Part shown: piece by piece, positions 25,335-33,212 of the stretch | How the letters are laid out: every line of letters starts with the position of its first letter | How positions within the stretch are numbered: the first letter of the stretch is position 1 | Assembly: GCF_043197795.1 (NCBI RefSeq) | Contig: NZ_JBICTU010000013.1 | Span: forward strand, 159,152-223,151 | Direction of reading: 5' to 3' | Origin: Sphaerisporangium sp040649355 | Lineage (GTDB): Bacteria; Actinomycetota; Actinomycetes; Streptosporangiales; Streptosporangiaceae | DNA length: 64,000 nucleotides | Program-made: the position numbers and the translations under genes | Notes under the pieces: model-generated | What the model was told of the DNA's origin: nothing | What the model saw: the letters and a program-made list of their open reading frames with translations, nothing else | The model's database searches: none

Positions 25335-25781
25335 CTAGGGGCTCTGGGGGCCCCGGTAGGGCAGGGTCTGGCTGTACACGATGCTGGTGGTCGTGCTGCC
25401 GAACCGGGCCAGCTCGTTGATGAGCTGTTCGAGGTGGGCCATGGAGGTCGCGGCGACCTTCAGCGTGTAGCAGTCGTCGCCGGTGGTCCGCAGGCACTCA
25501 AGGATCTCGAAGCGCTCGGCGAGCAGCCGGTGCAGGGGCTCGTGGCGGCTGCCCGGGTACTTCAGGCGCACCACGGCCAGCACGGCGAGACCCACCTTCA
25601 CCAGGTCGACACTGGCGTGGTAACCGGTGATGACGCCCGCCGTCTCCAGCCGCCTGACCCGCTCGGTCGCCGCGGAGGCGCTGAGGTTGACCCGCCGGCC
25701 GAGCTCGGTGAGCGGGATGCGGCCGTCCCGCTGCACCTCGGCCAGGATCGACCAGTCGGTCGCGTCAAGACTCTCGGTCAT
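25335..25781 (-). CDS. Lrp/AsnC-family transcriptional regulator
   Basis: The 148-residue protein has the canonical architecture. A winged helix occupies residues 1-55 (L-D-A-T-D-W-S-I-L, R-I-P-L-T-E-L-G-R-R-V-N-L-S), a linker follows, and the RAM effector domain (about 70-145) has G-D-D-C-Y-T-L-K-V near 105, the amino-acid binding turn. The conserved L-P-Y-R ends the domain. It probably senses an amino acid. Upstream, the divergent start of the LLM-type monooxygenase gene is 94 bp away, so it may regulate that operon; many AsnC proteins control a divergent neighbour. Confidence 0.85.
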   Translation of the reverse strand: MTESLDATDWSILAEVQRDGRIPLTELGRRVNLSASAATERVRRLETAGVITGYHASVDLVKVGLAVLAVVRLKYPGSRHEPLHRLLAERFEILECLRTTGDDCYTLKVAATSMAHLEQLINELARFGSTTTSIVYSQTLPYRGPQSP

Positions 25782-25874
25782 TGGGCAAAGATACCGGCAG
25801 ATCCACGGCCCATCGGCCCGTACGCCGGGAGGAATCCCTTCCAGCCGTTGACGATCACTGGATAGCCTTGACCA

Positions 25875-26744
25875 GTGCAAATAGGTGTGAATGTCCCGAA
25901 CTTCGGGCCTGGTACCGACCCAGGCGTGCTGAGGAGCTGGGCGCAGACGGTCGAGGGGCTGGGCTTCGACCTGCTGATGGTCTCCGACCACGTCGCGGTG
26001 ACGCCCGACGTCGCCGAGCAGTACCCTGCGCCGTTCTACGAGCCCTTCACCACCCTGTCCTGGCTGGCCGGTGTCACCCGGCGCGTCGGCCTCGGGACCA
26101 CCGTGCTCGTCGTGCCATACCGGCACCCGCTGCTCATCGCCCGCATGGCCGCCAACCTCAACCAGCTCAGCGGGGGGCGGCTGGTCCTCGGCGTCGGCGT
26201 CGGCTGGGCGCGGCAGGAGTACGCCGCGCTCGGAGCCCCCTTCGAACAGCGGGGGAAGCTGACCGACGAGCACCTTGAGGCGGTGCGCGCCGCCTGGGAG
26301 GACGACCAGGACTACCGCAGCGGGCGGATACCGATCTGGGTCGGCGGCAACAGCGACGCCGGCCTGCGCCGGGCGGTACGCCTCGGCGACGCCTGGCACC
26401 CGCTGAGGAACACCCTCGGCTGGCTGCGCGAGGCCCGGGACCGGCTGAAGGCCGCCGCCACCGAGCAGGAGCGGCCGGAACCCGCGCTGACCCCCCGCAT
26501 CGCCCTGCGGCTCACCGAGTCGCCGGTCACCGGCCCGGAGCGGCTCGCCGGCGAGGGCACCATCGACCAGATCCTCGACGACCTCGAACAACTGCGCCTT
26601 CTCGGCGCCGGCACCGTCGTGCTCGACCCGTTCAACGGCGACCCGGACGAGACCCGCCACCCGCATACGGCGTGGCAGGCGCTCGCGACCGTGGCCGCGC
26701 ACCGCGGGCTCGGCACACACCACACAGGAACGGAACGACAGTGA
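25875..26744 (+). CDS. LLM-class F420-dependent oxidoreductase
   Basis: The 289-residue protein has the luciferase-like TIM barrel: G-V-N-V-P-N-F-G at strand 1, S-D-H-V-A-V-T in strand 2, T-T-V-L-V-V-P-Y-R-H-P with the family's non-prolyl cis bulge, and G-V-G-V-G-W-A-R-Q-E-Y. I-P-I-W-V-G-G-N-S is the phosphate-binding turn for the F420 tail. F420-type members catalyse hydride transfers or Baeyer-Villiger-like oxidations of unknown metabolites. The GTG start lies 94 bp from the divergent Lrp gene. The stop overlaps the next gene's GTG by four bases, so translation is coupled to the deaminase. Confidence 0.85.
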   Translation: MQIGVNVPNFGPGTDPGVLRSWAQTVEGLGFDLLMVSDHVAVTPDVAEQYPAPFYEPFTTLSWLAGVTRRVGLGTTVLVVPYRHPLLIARMAANLNQLSGGRLVLGVGVGWARQEYAALGAPFEQRGKLTDEHLEAVRAAWEDDQDYRSGRIPIWVGGNSDAGLRRAVRLGDAWHPLRNTLGWLREARDRLKAAATEQERPEPALTPRIALRLTESPVTGPERLAGEGTIDQILDDLEQLRLLGAGTVVLDPFNGDPDETRHPHTAWQALATVAAHRGLGTHHTGTERQ

Positions 26745-27166
26745 CACACGACGACGAACGCCTCCTCCGCAGGGCCATCGAGCTCGCGAGCACCGCGCGG
26801 ACGGGCGGAAACCCGCCGTTCGGGTCGCTGCTGGCGGGGCCGGACGGCACCGTGCTCGTCGAAGAGCGCAACACCGTCCTCACCGACCATGACATCACCG
26901 CCCACCCCGAGCTGAAGCTGGCCAGGTGGGCGGCCCGCGAACTCGACCCCGCCGCAGCGGCGGCCACCACGATGTACACCAGCTGCCAGCCCTGCGGCAT
27001 GTGCGCGGGCGCCATCGAACGGTCCGGCCTCGGCCGCGTCGTGTTCGCGCTCTCCACCGAGCAGCTCACCGGCCTCAAGCCGGCCGCCACCGCCCCGGGC
27101 GCGCGCCAGGAAGGCCCGGCGCTGTTCGACGAGGCGCGCGTCCCGGTCGACGGCTACTACACCTGA
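26741..27166 (+). CDS. Nucleoside/guanine deaminase-like zinc hydrolase
   Basis: The 141-residue protein carries the cytidine deaminase-like zinc site. The first motif reads H-P-E-L-K-L instead of H-A-E, and the second T-S-C-Q-P-C-G-M-C-A-G-A-I-E supplies the two zinc Cys. Glu in H-P-E is the proton shuttle. H-P-E variants occur in a clade of actinobacterial deaminases whose substrates are not well defined. GTG start overlaps the preceding stop (GTGA), which implies translational coupling with the LLM monooxygenase. The pair may process a nitrogen heterocycle, with the first enzyme oxidising and the second deaminating, but this is inferred. Confidence 0.85.
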   Translation: MTHDDERLLRRAIELASTARTGGNPPFGSLLAGPDGTVLVEERNTVLTDHDITAHPELKLARWAARELDPAAAAATTMYTSCQPCGMCAGAIERSGLGRVVFALSTEQLTGLKPAATAPGARQEGPALFDEARVPVDGYYT

Positions 27167-27260
27167 TCCCCATCGGCCCCGCGCGGGACGGCCACGCCTA
27201 CGTCGTCCCGCGCCGTACGGGCCGCGTGCTCGCGTTCGTGGCGTGGAGGTAGCGCTGTCG

Positions 27261-27292
27261 CGGGAGGCTGGTGTCCGCCGGGCCGCCTCCCG
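27261..27292. terminator. Possible terminator hairpin after the deaminase gene
   Basis: CGGGAGGC and GCCTCCCG form an 8-bp stem around a 16-base loop, 95 bp after the deaminase stop and 82 bp before the end of the convergent YCII gene. The loop is long, so confidence is limited. Confidence 0.35.
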
Positions 27293-27373
27293 GTAGGACC
27301 CACGTGCCGCCGCATGGTCGCCGGTGAGCAACATGAGCGGCTGACGTGCCTGCTCGCTGCGCAGCGGGGAGGT

Positions 27374-27790
27374 TCAGAGCTCCAGCTCGGCCCGGGACTC
27401 CGCGATCGGCCGTACGTCCGCGTAGGCCCTGGCGGCGACATGGCCAGGAGCCGGGCAGCCACTCAGCCGGGCGGCGATCTCGGTCGCCCGGTCGAAGCTC
27501 TCACAGTCCACGATCCAGTAGCCGGCCAGGACCTCCTGGGTCTCGGCGTAGGGGCCGTCCGTCACGACCGGGACACCGCCCTGCGACCCGAGCCTCCTGG
27601 TGTGGACCGGAGCGGCCAGAGCCCGCGTCTCGACGAGCTCGCCGGACTCCTCCAGGTCCTTGTTGAACGCCTCCATGAACGCGCCCATGGCGGCGAAGTC
27701 CTCCGGAGACCAGGCCGGGGCGCCGGTGTGCTTCCCCGCCATGCCGTCGTAGTCCTGCTGCGATCCGTAAGTCAAGATCATGTACTTCAC
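27374..27790 (-). CDS. YCII-related (DGPF domain) protein
   Basis: The 138-residue protein shows the family signatures Y-M-I-L-T-Y at the N-terminus and T-D-G-P-Y-A-E near residue 78, followed by V-D-C-E-S-F-D-R-A-T-E-I. The same elements occur in the DGPF protein at 1.8 kb. These proteins are often encoded beside ECF sigma factors of the SigJ/SigG type; here no sigma factor is near and it stands alone. No catalytic assignment is justified. The ATG is preceded by AGAGGAGA, which fixes the start well. Confidence 0.85.
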   Translation of the reverse strand: MKYMILTYGSQQDYDGMAGKHTGAPAWSPEDFAAMGAFMEAFNKDLEESGELVETRALAAPVHTRRLGSQGGVPVVTDGPYAETQEVLAGYWIVDCESFDRATEIAARLSGCPAPGHVAARAYADVRPIAESRAELEL

Positions 27791-28026
27791 GATGTCTCCT
27801 CTCTGCCGGCACCCGTCCGGTGACTCTCATCAGAGACGTCGAGACTACGGTCCCATCTCCGGACATCCACCCGCGAAAACGTCATGATTTCCTCAACGGG
27901 AGGGCCGGAGGAGACGGGCGCCCCGGCCGCGCCTGTGGGAATCGCGAACGGGACTGACGCGTCGGCCGCCGCGCTTCGGGCGCACTCCGGAAACCGAGAA
28001 TTGATCCCGCGTGCCAAGCTCGGCGC

Positions 28027-28731
28027 TCACGGGTGGGCGATGACGGCGTACCTCTCGTCGTGGATCGGGCGGCCCCACAGGACCGGATCGGTGAGCTGCT
28101 CGACGCGGCAGCGCGCGGCGATCGGCCGTAGCGCCCGCAGGAGGCGCTCGGCTCCGACCCCGCCCATCCAGGGCAGCGACGTGGACCCAACATAGGCGGA
28201 CCGTTCGCCGGAGTCGGGCGAGCCGGCTTCGGGCCCGCCTTCGGGGGAGCCGGTGTCGGGAGGGGCGGCCCAGCGTCCCTCGATGAGGACCAAGCGCCCG
28301 CCTGGGCGCAGCTGACCGGCCCAGCGGCGCAGGGCATCCTCGGGGTCGGGCAGGGTCCACAGCAGATGACGCGAGAGGATCACGTCGAACGATGTCCCGG
28401 CCTGCGCCGGAGGGTCGCCCGCGTCGCCCACCATCACCGCCACCTCGAAGCCGGCCGTGGTGAGCTTGCGCCTGGCCTGCTCGACCATGAGCGGCGACAG
28501 ATCGACCCCGACCGGCCGGTGCCCCCGCTCGGCGAGCAGCAGGGTCAGGGAACCGGTGCCGCAGCCGAGGTCGAGAACGTCGGACGGGGATGGGGGCATC
28601 CACGAACCCAGCCGTTCGGCCCAGGCGGCCCTGACAAGAGGATCACGAAGGCCGTGGTCGGCCTCCTCGTCGAAGGAGGGCGCGGCGGCATCCCAGAAGG
28701 ACGCGATCGACCCGGGGTTCGCTTCTGGCAT
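28027..28731 (-). CDS. SAM-dependent methyltransferase (class I, small-molecule type)
   Basis: The 234-residue protein has a Rossmann methyltransferase domain. Motif I is V-L-D-L-G-C-G-T-G-S-L at about residues 53-63 and the acidic end of strand 2 is G-V-D-L-S-P. A post-I motif V-M-V-G-D-A-G-D and S-R-H-L-L-W-T-L-P-D-P complete the fold. The first 40 residues (S-F-W-D-A-A-A-P-S-F-D-E-E-A-D-H-G) resemble ubiquinone/menaquinone-type or small-molecule methyltransferases that begin with a helical cap. Acidic, Ser/Gly/Pro-rich residues interrupt the C-terminal half. The substrate is unknown. The ATG is chosen because it precedes the typical N-terminal cap. Confidence 0.8.
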   Translation of the reverse strand: MPEANPGSIASFWDAAAPSFDEEADHGLRDPLVRAAWAERLGSWMPPSPSDVLDLGCGTGSLTLLLAERGHRPVGVDLSPLMVEQARRKLTTAGFEVAVMVGDAGDPPAQAGTSFDVILSRHLLWTLPDPEDALRRWAGQLRPGGRLVLIEGRWAAPPDTGSPEGGPEAGSPDSGERSAYVGSTSLPWMGGVGAERLLRALRPIAARCRVEQLTDPVLWGRPIHDERYAVIAHP

Positions 28732-29248
28732 CCACGAATCATGCCGGCCGGCACCGACAAGAACGCCGGTACCGGTAGGTGACGCCGGTGACGAGCGTGC
28801 CCAGCGTGACGCGGCTGGTGAGGGCGGCGGCGTAGGCACGCGGGACCTGGTGGGCCGGAAAGGGATCGCGGCGGAATCTCACCGCGAGAACAGCACCCCG
28901 GCGAAGCGCCCGGCGATGCCGAACAGCGCGACGTCGGCCATGCTCGGCGGTGGACGACGGACCTCAGTCCAGACGAGGCGGCAGAGCGCACCTCGCGTTC
29001 AGGTCATGCTGCGAGAAAATTTTACCGAACGCCCGGCGAACTCCCGGCACGCGGGCCCCTGTACTCAGCGGCCGGTACGCGGGAGGTCCAAGTCCTCGTT
29101 GGCCGGTATGAGGTCCCGTATCGACATCGGCCACTATGTGGGAGGCCTTAGCGGGCTCCGAGCCTTACGGGCGGCGGCGGGGTCCGCCGGGGGCATGCGT
29201 GGATCGTCAGCGGAGGTCGACCCCGCCTGCCGCTAGACTACGTAGCAC
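28732..29248. other. Gene-poor interval upstream of the fluoride operon
   Basis: No complete gene was recognised in these 517 bp. On the minus strand between about 28,760 and 28,960 short stretches (for example A-D-V-A-L-F-G-I-A-G-R-F-A-G near 28,910) read like the end of a decayed coding sequence in two frames. An AT-rich patch near 29,012-29,025 is the only promoter-like segment. Confidence 0.4.
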
Positions 29249-29337
29249 GGTGATGGATCCCGCCGGGGCGGTGCCGCCGCGTGTACGGCCGCCGCCCGAA
29301 CTGCCTCCCGGCTGATGGTTCCTGACGACACGTCAGG
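29249..29337 (+). ncRNA. Fluoride riboswitch (crcB motif)
   Basis: The segment opens with GGTGATGGATCCCGCC, contains an internal GC-rich stem, and closes with CGGCTGATGGTTCCTGAC. These match the conserved GG-GATGG-CC-CC and GCTGATG-CCT-C blocks of the crcB fluoride aptamer. CCTGACG-ACA-CGTCAGG at its 3' edge can form a hairpin that competes with the aptamer's last block and could be the expression platform. The next intact genes are two CrcB/Fluc fluoride channel genes and a DUF190 gene, which strongly supports the assignment. Confidence 0.85.
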
Positions 29338-29362
29338 CATTGCCGTGAAAGGGAGGCAGCTG

Positions 29363-29599
29363 ATGAGACCTTTGGTCGTCCATGGTCATGCGGCCGGCCG
29401 CCACAGACCTGATCGGTCGTACGATCGCGACCTGCTCCACGCTCGCGCCGATCGGCCAGGACCCGCTATCCGTACCGTCCGCCCCGTTCCGCGTACGTGC
29501 GTGCCGGCGCGGTGCGGGGGCGAGTCTCCGTACGTGCGTGTGTGCCGGCGCTGTGCGCGGGCGAAAGCGGCTTCGATCATGGAAGGGAGTGGCGGGTGA
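29363..29599 (+). CDS. Small upstream ORF overlapping the first crcB gene (uncertain)
   Basis: An ATG with a very strong ribosome site (GGGAGGCAGCTG) opens a 78-residue frame whose stop overlaps the crcB GTG as GTGA. The product is rich in Arg, Cys and Pro with no recognised domain. Its second half derives from two imperfect copies of a CGTACGTGCGTG...-type 40-bp unit. It may be a leader ORF that couples translation to crcB rather than a folded protein. Its place between riboswitch and channel gene makes a regulatory role plausible. Codon-position bias looks weaker than in neighbours. Confidence 0.35.
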   Translation: MRPLVVHGHAAGRHRPDRSYDRDLLHARADRPGPAIRTVRPVPRTCVPARCGGESPYVRVCRRCARAKAASIMEGSGG

Positions 29600-30165
29600 C
29601 AGCGCGTCCGTCTGAGTATCCATTCGATCCAGGTCCCCCGAGCGGGGGTGACCTGCCGATCGGCTCGGATGTCGACGTCGCCGACGAGCGAGGGCATCCG
29701 GAGCGGAACGTGTTCGACGCCCATCCCGGGAGACGCCGGGGAGGGGCTCCGGGAGCGCTCCTGGTGATCGCTCTGGGGGGCGGGCTCGGCAGCGTCGCCC
29801 GCTATCTGGTGAGTCAGGCGATCCCGGCCCCCGCCGGGCGGTTCCCGTGGGCGACGTTTCTGATCAACATGACGGGCTGCTTCGCGCTGGGCCTGCTGAT
29901 GGTGTTCGTCCTGAACGTGTGGCCGCCCCGCCGCTACCTGCGGTCTTTCCTCGGGATCGGCTTCCTCGGGGGTTACACGACGTTCTCCACGTTCACCACC
30001 GAGATCCTCCAGCTGGCCCGCGACGGGAGGTGGACCGTGGCCGGCTCGTACGCGGTGGGCAGCGCGCTGGCCGGGCTGGTCGCGGTCTGGTGCGGGCTGG
30101 CGCTGGCGCGTGGCCTGGCCGGCATCCCGGTACGGCGCTCTCGCGATGACAGGAGTTCCCGATGA
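29596..30165 (+). CDS. crcB: CrcB/Fluc fluoride ion channel, first subunit
   Basis: The 189-residue protein has a hydrophilic N-terminal tail of about 50 residues and then the four-helix Fluc fold. G-G-G-L-G-S-V-A-R-Y-L begins helix 1, the conserved F-L-I-N-M-T-G-C-F contains the central Asn, and G-G-Y-T-T-F-S-T-F is the channel signature with the Phe-box residues. Fluc channels are dual-topology dimers or paired homologues that export fluoride. GGGAG precedes the GTG, which overlaps the small upstream ORF. ATGA overlap joins it to the DUF190 gene. Expression is probably controlled by the fluoride riboswitch. Confidence 0.9.
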   Translation: MTARPSEYPFDPGPPSGGDLPIGSDVDVADERGHPERNVFDAHPGRRRGGAPGALLVIALGGGLGSVARYLVSQAIPAPAGRFPWATFLINMTGCFALGLLMVFVLNVWPPRRYLRSFLGIGFLGGYTTFSTFTTEILQLARDGRWTVAGSYAVGSALAGLVAVWCGLALARGLAGIPVRRSRDDRSSR

Positions 30166-30518
30166 GACTGCATGGCCAGGCCGTCCGCCTGACGATCTTC
30201 GTTGGCGAGACGGACCAATATCGGCATCGGCCGCTGTCCACCGAGATCGTGCACCGTGCCCACAAGCACGGCCTGGCGGGGGCCAGCGTGTTCCGCGGGG
30301 TCGAGGGCTTCGGCGCCTCCTCGCTGATCCACACCACCCGGTTGCTGTCGCTCAGCCAGGACCTGCCGGTGGCGATCGTCATCGTGGACGCCGAGGAGAA
30401 GGTCACAGGCTTCATGGCCGAGTTGGACGCGCTCGTCACGGAAGGCCTGGTGATCATGGAACCGGTGGAGGTCTACCGCTACATCGGCAGGAAGGCAGAG
30501 AGCGGGGCCGGTGAATGA
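30162..30518 (+). CDS. DUF190 (PII-like) protein of the fluoride operon
   Basis: The 118-residue protein has the DUF190 pattern: R-L-T-I-F-V-G-E at the N-terminus, A-H-K-H-G-L-A-G-A-S-V-F-R-G-V-E-G-F-G in the middle, V-A-I-V-I-V-D near 70 and a final V-x-V-Y-R-Y strand. The fold is ferredoxin-like and related to PII signalling proteins. It is frequently encoded between two crcB genes, as here, so a regulatory interaction with the channel is plausible but not shown. Start and stop overlap the flanking crcB genes by four bases (ATGA), which indicates one tightly coupled operon. Confidence 0.85.
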   Translation: MRLHGQAVRLTIFVGETDQYRHRPLSTEIVHRAHKHGLAGASVFRGVEGFGASSLIHTTRLLSLSQDLPVAIVIVDAEEKVTGFMAELDALVTEGLVIMEPVEVYRYIGRKAESGAGE

Positions 30519-30883
30519 CGGTCCTGCTCGTCTTCGCCGGTGGAGTCCTCGGCGCGCCGGCCCGGTACCTCCTCGACCGTTTCATCCAGAAGCGCCACGA
30601 CACGGTCTTTCCCTGGGGCACCCTCACCGTCAACCTCGTCGGCTCGCTCGTCCTCGGGTTCCTCATCGGGCTGGGCACCAGGATCGCCATGCCCCAGGAG
30701 ATCCCGATCTTCGTCGGCACCGGGATCTGCGGGGCGCTCACCACCTTCAGCACCTTCGGCTTCGAGACGACGCGCCTGCTCGAAGAGGGTTCGATCGTCG
30801 AGGCCGGGCTCAACGCCCTGGGCAGCCTCGTCCTCGGCGTCCTGGCCGCCGTCGCCGGCTACGCGCTCGCCGTGCTCGCCTGA
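30515..30883 (+). CDS. crcB: CrcB/Fluc fluoride ion channel, second subunit
   Basis: The 122-residue protein is a minimal Fluc subunit with four helices. G-G-V-L-G-A-P-A-R-Y-L begins helix 1, T-V-N-L-V-G-S-L-V-L-G carries the polar Asn, and C-G-A-L-T-T-F-S-T-F-G-F-E-T is the pore signature. It differs from the first copy in lacking the N-terminal extension and in charge distribution; paired paralogues of this kind assemble as antiparallel heterodimers. It is the third gene of the riboswitch-preceded operon and overlaps DUF190 by ATGA. Confidence 0.9.
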   Translation: MTVLLVFAGGVLGAPARYLLDRFIQKRHDTVFPWGTLTVNLVGSLVLGFLIGLGTRIAMPQEIPIFVGTGICGALTTFSTFGFETTRLLEEGSIVEAGLNALGSLVLGVLAAVAGYALAVLA

Positions 30884-31191
30884 CCGGCGGCCCGGCCGCC
30901 CACCGGCCGGCTCGTCCGCGATCGTACGGTTCATCAGGGCTGAACCGACCGGCGAAACCGGTGCTCGAACCAGGACCGCCTCGCGCCGCTCGCCTAGACT
31001 TGGTCCTGCCGGGAGCGACCTCGAAAGCCAGGGGCCACGTCGACCTCGATGCCAGGGCCGGCGGCACGCCCGGGCGGGGCACGCTCCGGTGAATCGGCCT
31101 GACGGGGGATCTCGCTGGTGAGTACCGGCAGAGCGGCTGAGCGCCCACCGATGACCGGCCGCACGGGAAGCGGCGGCGAGGACGCCGAGCG
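30884..31191. other. Intergenic region between the fluoride operon and an MFS gene
   Basis: No gene is supported in these 308 bp. A CAGGACC...GGTCCTG inverted repeat with a long loop (about 30,972-31,008) is the only structure seen, and could be a weak terminator. A GAGGACG ribosome site near the end belongs to the MFS gene. Confidence 0.5.
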
Positions 31192-32613
31192 GTGCCACGG
31201 CTGCTGAGGGAACGACCACGCCCGCAACGGGTGCGAGCGCACCAGTATGCGCCGTGGTTCGCGGTCGGAGCGGTGTGCGTCGGCGCGTTCATGGGACAAC
31301 TGGACGCGAGCATCGTCACGCTGATCTTCCCCGCGCTCCAGCGGCGGTTCGATGCCCCGCTGGCGGCGGTGCAGTGGGTGGCAGTGGCCTACCTGCTCGC
31401 GCTGGTCGCCCTGCTGATCGCGGCGGGACGGCTGGCCGATGTCGCGGGGCGCAAGCTGATCTATCTGTATGGCTTCGTCGTGTTCACCGGGGCGTCCGTG
31501 GCCTGCGGGTTCGCGCCGTCACTGGCCGCGCTCGTGGCCTGCCGGGTGGTCCAGGCGGCGGGCGCGGCGATGTTGCAGGCCAACAGCGTGGCGCTGGTGG
31601 TGACCAGCGTACGGCGGGAGCGCGCGCGGGCCGCGCTCGGGATGCAGGCGGCCGCCCAGTCGCTGGGGCTGGCCCTCGGGCCGACGGCGGGCGGGTTCCT
31701 GGTCGGCTCGGCCGACTGGCGGTGGGTGTTCTGGATCAACGCGCCGGTCGGCCTGGTGGCCATCGTCGCCGGACGATACCTGCTGCCCCGCACCCGCGAG
31801 CACAGCCGGCCCGGCGCGTTCGACTGGGGGGGGCTGCTCCTGCTCGGAACGGCCACGACCGGCCTGCTCCTGGCCGCCTCTGGGGCGTCCGGCCTCGGGC
31901 TGCCGGTCTTCCCGATCGTGGCACTGCTGTCCGTCGCCCTGGCATCCGCCGCGGGTCTGCGGGCCTGGGAACGGAGGGCGTCGTCACCGCTGCTCGACGT
32001 CACCGTGCTGCGCTCCGGGGTGGTGGCGGGGCTCGCCGGAGCCCTGTGCGCCTATCTCGTCCTGTTCGGTCCGCTGGTGCTGTTCTCGCAGGTGCTCGTC
32101 GCGAGCGGCCTGCGTGAGCCGCACGCCGGCCTGGTGCTCAGCGCGCTGCCGGCCGGATTCGCGTTCTCCGCGCTCACGGCCGACCATCTGGCACCGCGCC
32201 GGTGGGGGAACCGGGCTCGATGTGTGACGGGCGCCCTGGTCGCTTTGGGCGCGACCGCGCTGCTCGCGATCACCCCCACCGCTCCCGGCCCGCTCGCCTG
32301 CTTCCTCGCGCTGCTCGGCCTGGGCCTTGGGCTGTTCGTCCCGGCCAACAACGCCGCCGTCATGGCCGCCGTACCGGCCAGGACGTCGGCGACCGCCGGA
32401 GGCATGATCAACATGGCGCGTGGCATCGGCACCGCTCTGGGTGTCGCCGGCGTCACCCTCGCCCTCTACCTCGCGGGAGGGCCGGGGACAGCCGGGGCGC
32501 GGCTGGCCTTGGGCATGCTCGGCGCGGCGGCCCTGGTCGCCGCGCTCACCGCCACCCCGGCGTGCGCCAGGGTCGCCGAGGTGAGCGGCCGTCGTCCTCG
32601 ACCCGACCCCTGA
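31192..32613 (+). CDS. MFS drug exporter of the DHA2 (14-helix) type
   Basis: The 473-residue protein shows DHA2 features. Motif C-like L-D-A-S-I-V-T is in helix 1 and L-G-P-T-A-G-G-F-L-V-G in helix 5. G-R-L-A-D-V-A-G-R-K lies in the first cytoplasmic loop. W-R-W-V-F-W-I-N-A-P-V-G is the classic signature between helices 5 and 6. About 13-14 hydrophobic helices are visible. Such proteins export drugs or natural products by proton antiport. It starts at GTG behind GAGGACG. No dedicated regulator adjoins it. The fluoride operon upstream and the secreted protein downstream seem to be separate units. Confidence 0.85.
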   Translation: MPRLLRERPRPQRVRAHQYAPWFAVGAVCVGAFMGQLDASIVTLIFPALQRRFDAPLAAVQWVAVAYLLALVALLIAAGRLADVAGRKLIYLYGFVVFTGASVACGFAPSLAALVACRVVQAAGAAMLQANSVALVVTSVRRERARAALGMQAAAQSLGLALGPTAGGFLVGSADWRWVFWINAPVGLVAIVAGRYLLPRTREHSRPGAFDWGGLLLLGTATTGLLLAASGASGLGLPVFPIVALLSVALASAAGLRAWERRASSPLLDVTVLRSGVVAGLAGALCAYLVLFGPLVLFSQVLVASGLREPHAGLVLSALPAGFAFSALTADHLAPRRWGNRARCVTGALVALGATALLAITPTAPGPLACFLALLGLGLGLFVPANNAAVMAAVPARTSATAGGMINMARGIGTALGVAGVTLALYLAGGPGTAGARLALGMLGAAALVAALTATPACARVAEVSGRRPRPDP

Positions 32614-32744
32614 CGGAGACGTGCGGAGTCAAAGAGCCGCATCGCCGGGGGAAACATGCCGTACCTGTTCGGGTGTCTCGTGGGGCATGCGACCGTCTGT
32701 CTCGATACTGGGGCTCATGATCGTCTATCGCCAGGAGGCGTGCG

Positions 32745-33197
32745 GTGAGTAGTCGAATGTCGTGGTTCGGGCCGGTCGTAGCGGCGTCGGTAGTGGCTTC
32801 TTGTGTGGTCTCCGGCTCCATCGCCGCTACTCCGGCGTTCGCGGACACCGCTTCCTACAGTTGCGTGACCGCGACCATCGCGCCGCTGTACTCCGACAGC
32901 GTGGTGGGGTCGGAGTGCAAGGGCAAGGGGGACGGCATCGCGGGAACGCTGGCCATCTCCAAGAACGTGACCGTCACGCAGTCGCCCCCTGTTCTTCTCG
33001 GGCCGAAGAACTACAGGTGCCGGTTCATCTCGCCGATACCCGGTGCCCAGGTCATCGGCCTCGGATGCGTCGAGTCGGGCTCCACGCCGAAGTCGACGCC
33101 GAAGTCGACGCCGAAGTCGACGCCGAAACCGACACCGAAGCCGACACCGAAACCGACACCGAAGCCGACACCGGCGACCGGGGGCGCCGTGCGGTAG
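32745..33197 (+). CDS. Small secreted protein with Thr-Pro-Lys repeat tail
   Basis: This 150-residue precursor has a signal peptide of about 34 residues ending in T-P-A-F-A. A short globular part has four Cys (Y-S-C, S-E-C-K, Y-R-C-R and L-G-C-V), probably two disulfides, with a predicted beta content. The last 40 residues are a T-P-K-S / T-P-K-P repeat of eight units that should be extended, positively charged and probably bind or span the cell wall. No sortase motif or lipobox is seen. I do not recognise the globular domain. GGAGG precedes the GTG. Its stop is 15 bp from that of the convergent tetracycline-resistance gene. Confidence 0.8.
   Translation: MSSRMSWFGPVVAASVVASCVVSGSIAATPAFADTASYSCVTATIAPLYSDSVVGSECKGKGDGIAGTLAISKNVTVTQSPPVLLGPKNYRCRFISPIPGAQVIGLGCVESGSTPKSTPKSTPKSTPKPTPKPTPKPTPKPTPATGGAVR
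33084..33167 (+). repeat. Seven 12-bp tandem repeats encoding the Thr-Pro-Lys tail
   Basis: Three exact copies of ACGCCGAAGTCG are followed by four variants (ACxCCGAAxCCG). Each unit encodes Thr-Pro-Lys-Ser or Thr-Pro-Lys-Pro. The gradient from Ser to Pro units suggests unequal exchange followed by point change. Copy number may vary between strains. Confidence 0.9.
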
Positions 33198-33212
33198 GCG
33201 GCACGGTGACGG

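Noticed and set aside
33084..33167. Short regular repeats as a possible CRISPR array
   Set aside because: Units of 12 bp lie head to tail without spacers and encode a Thr-Pro-Lys tail.
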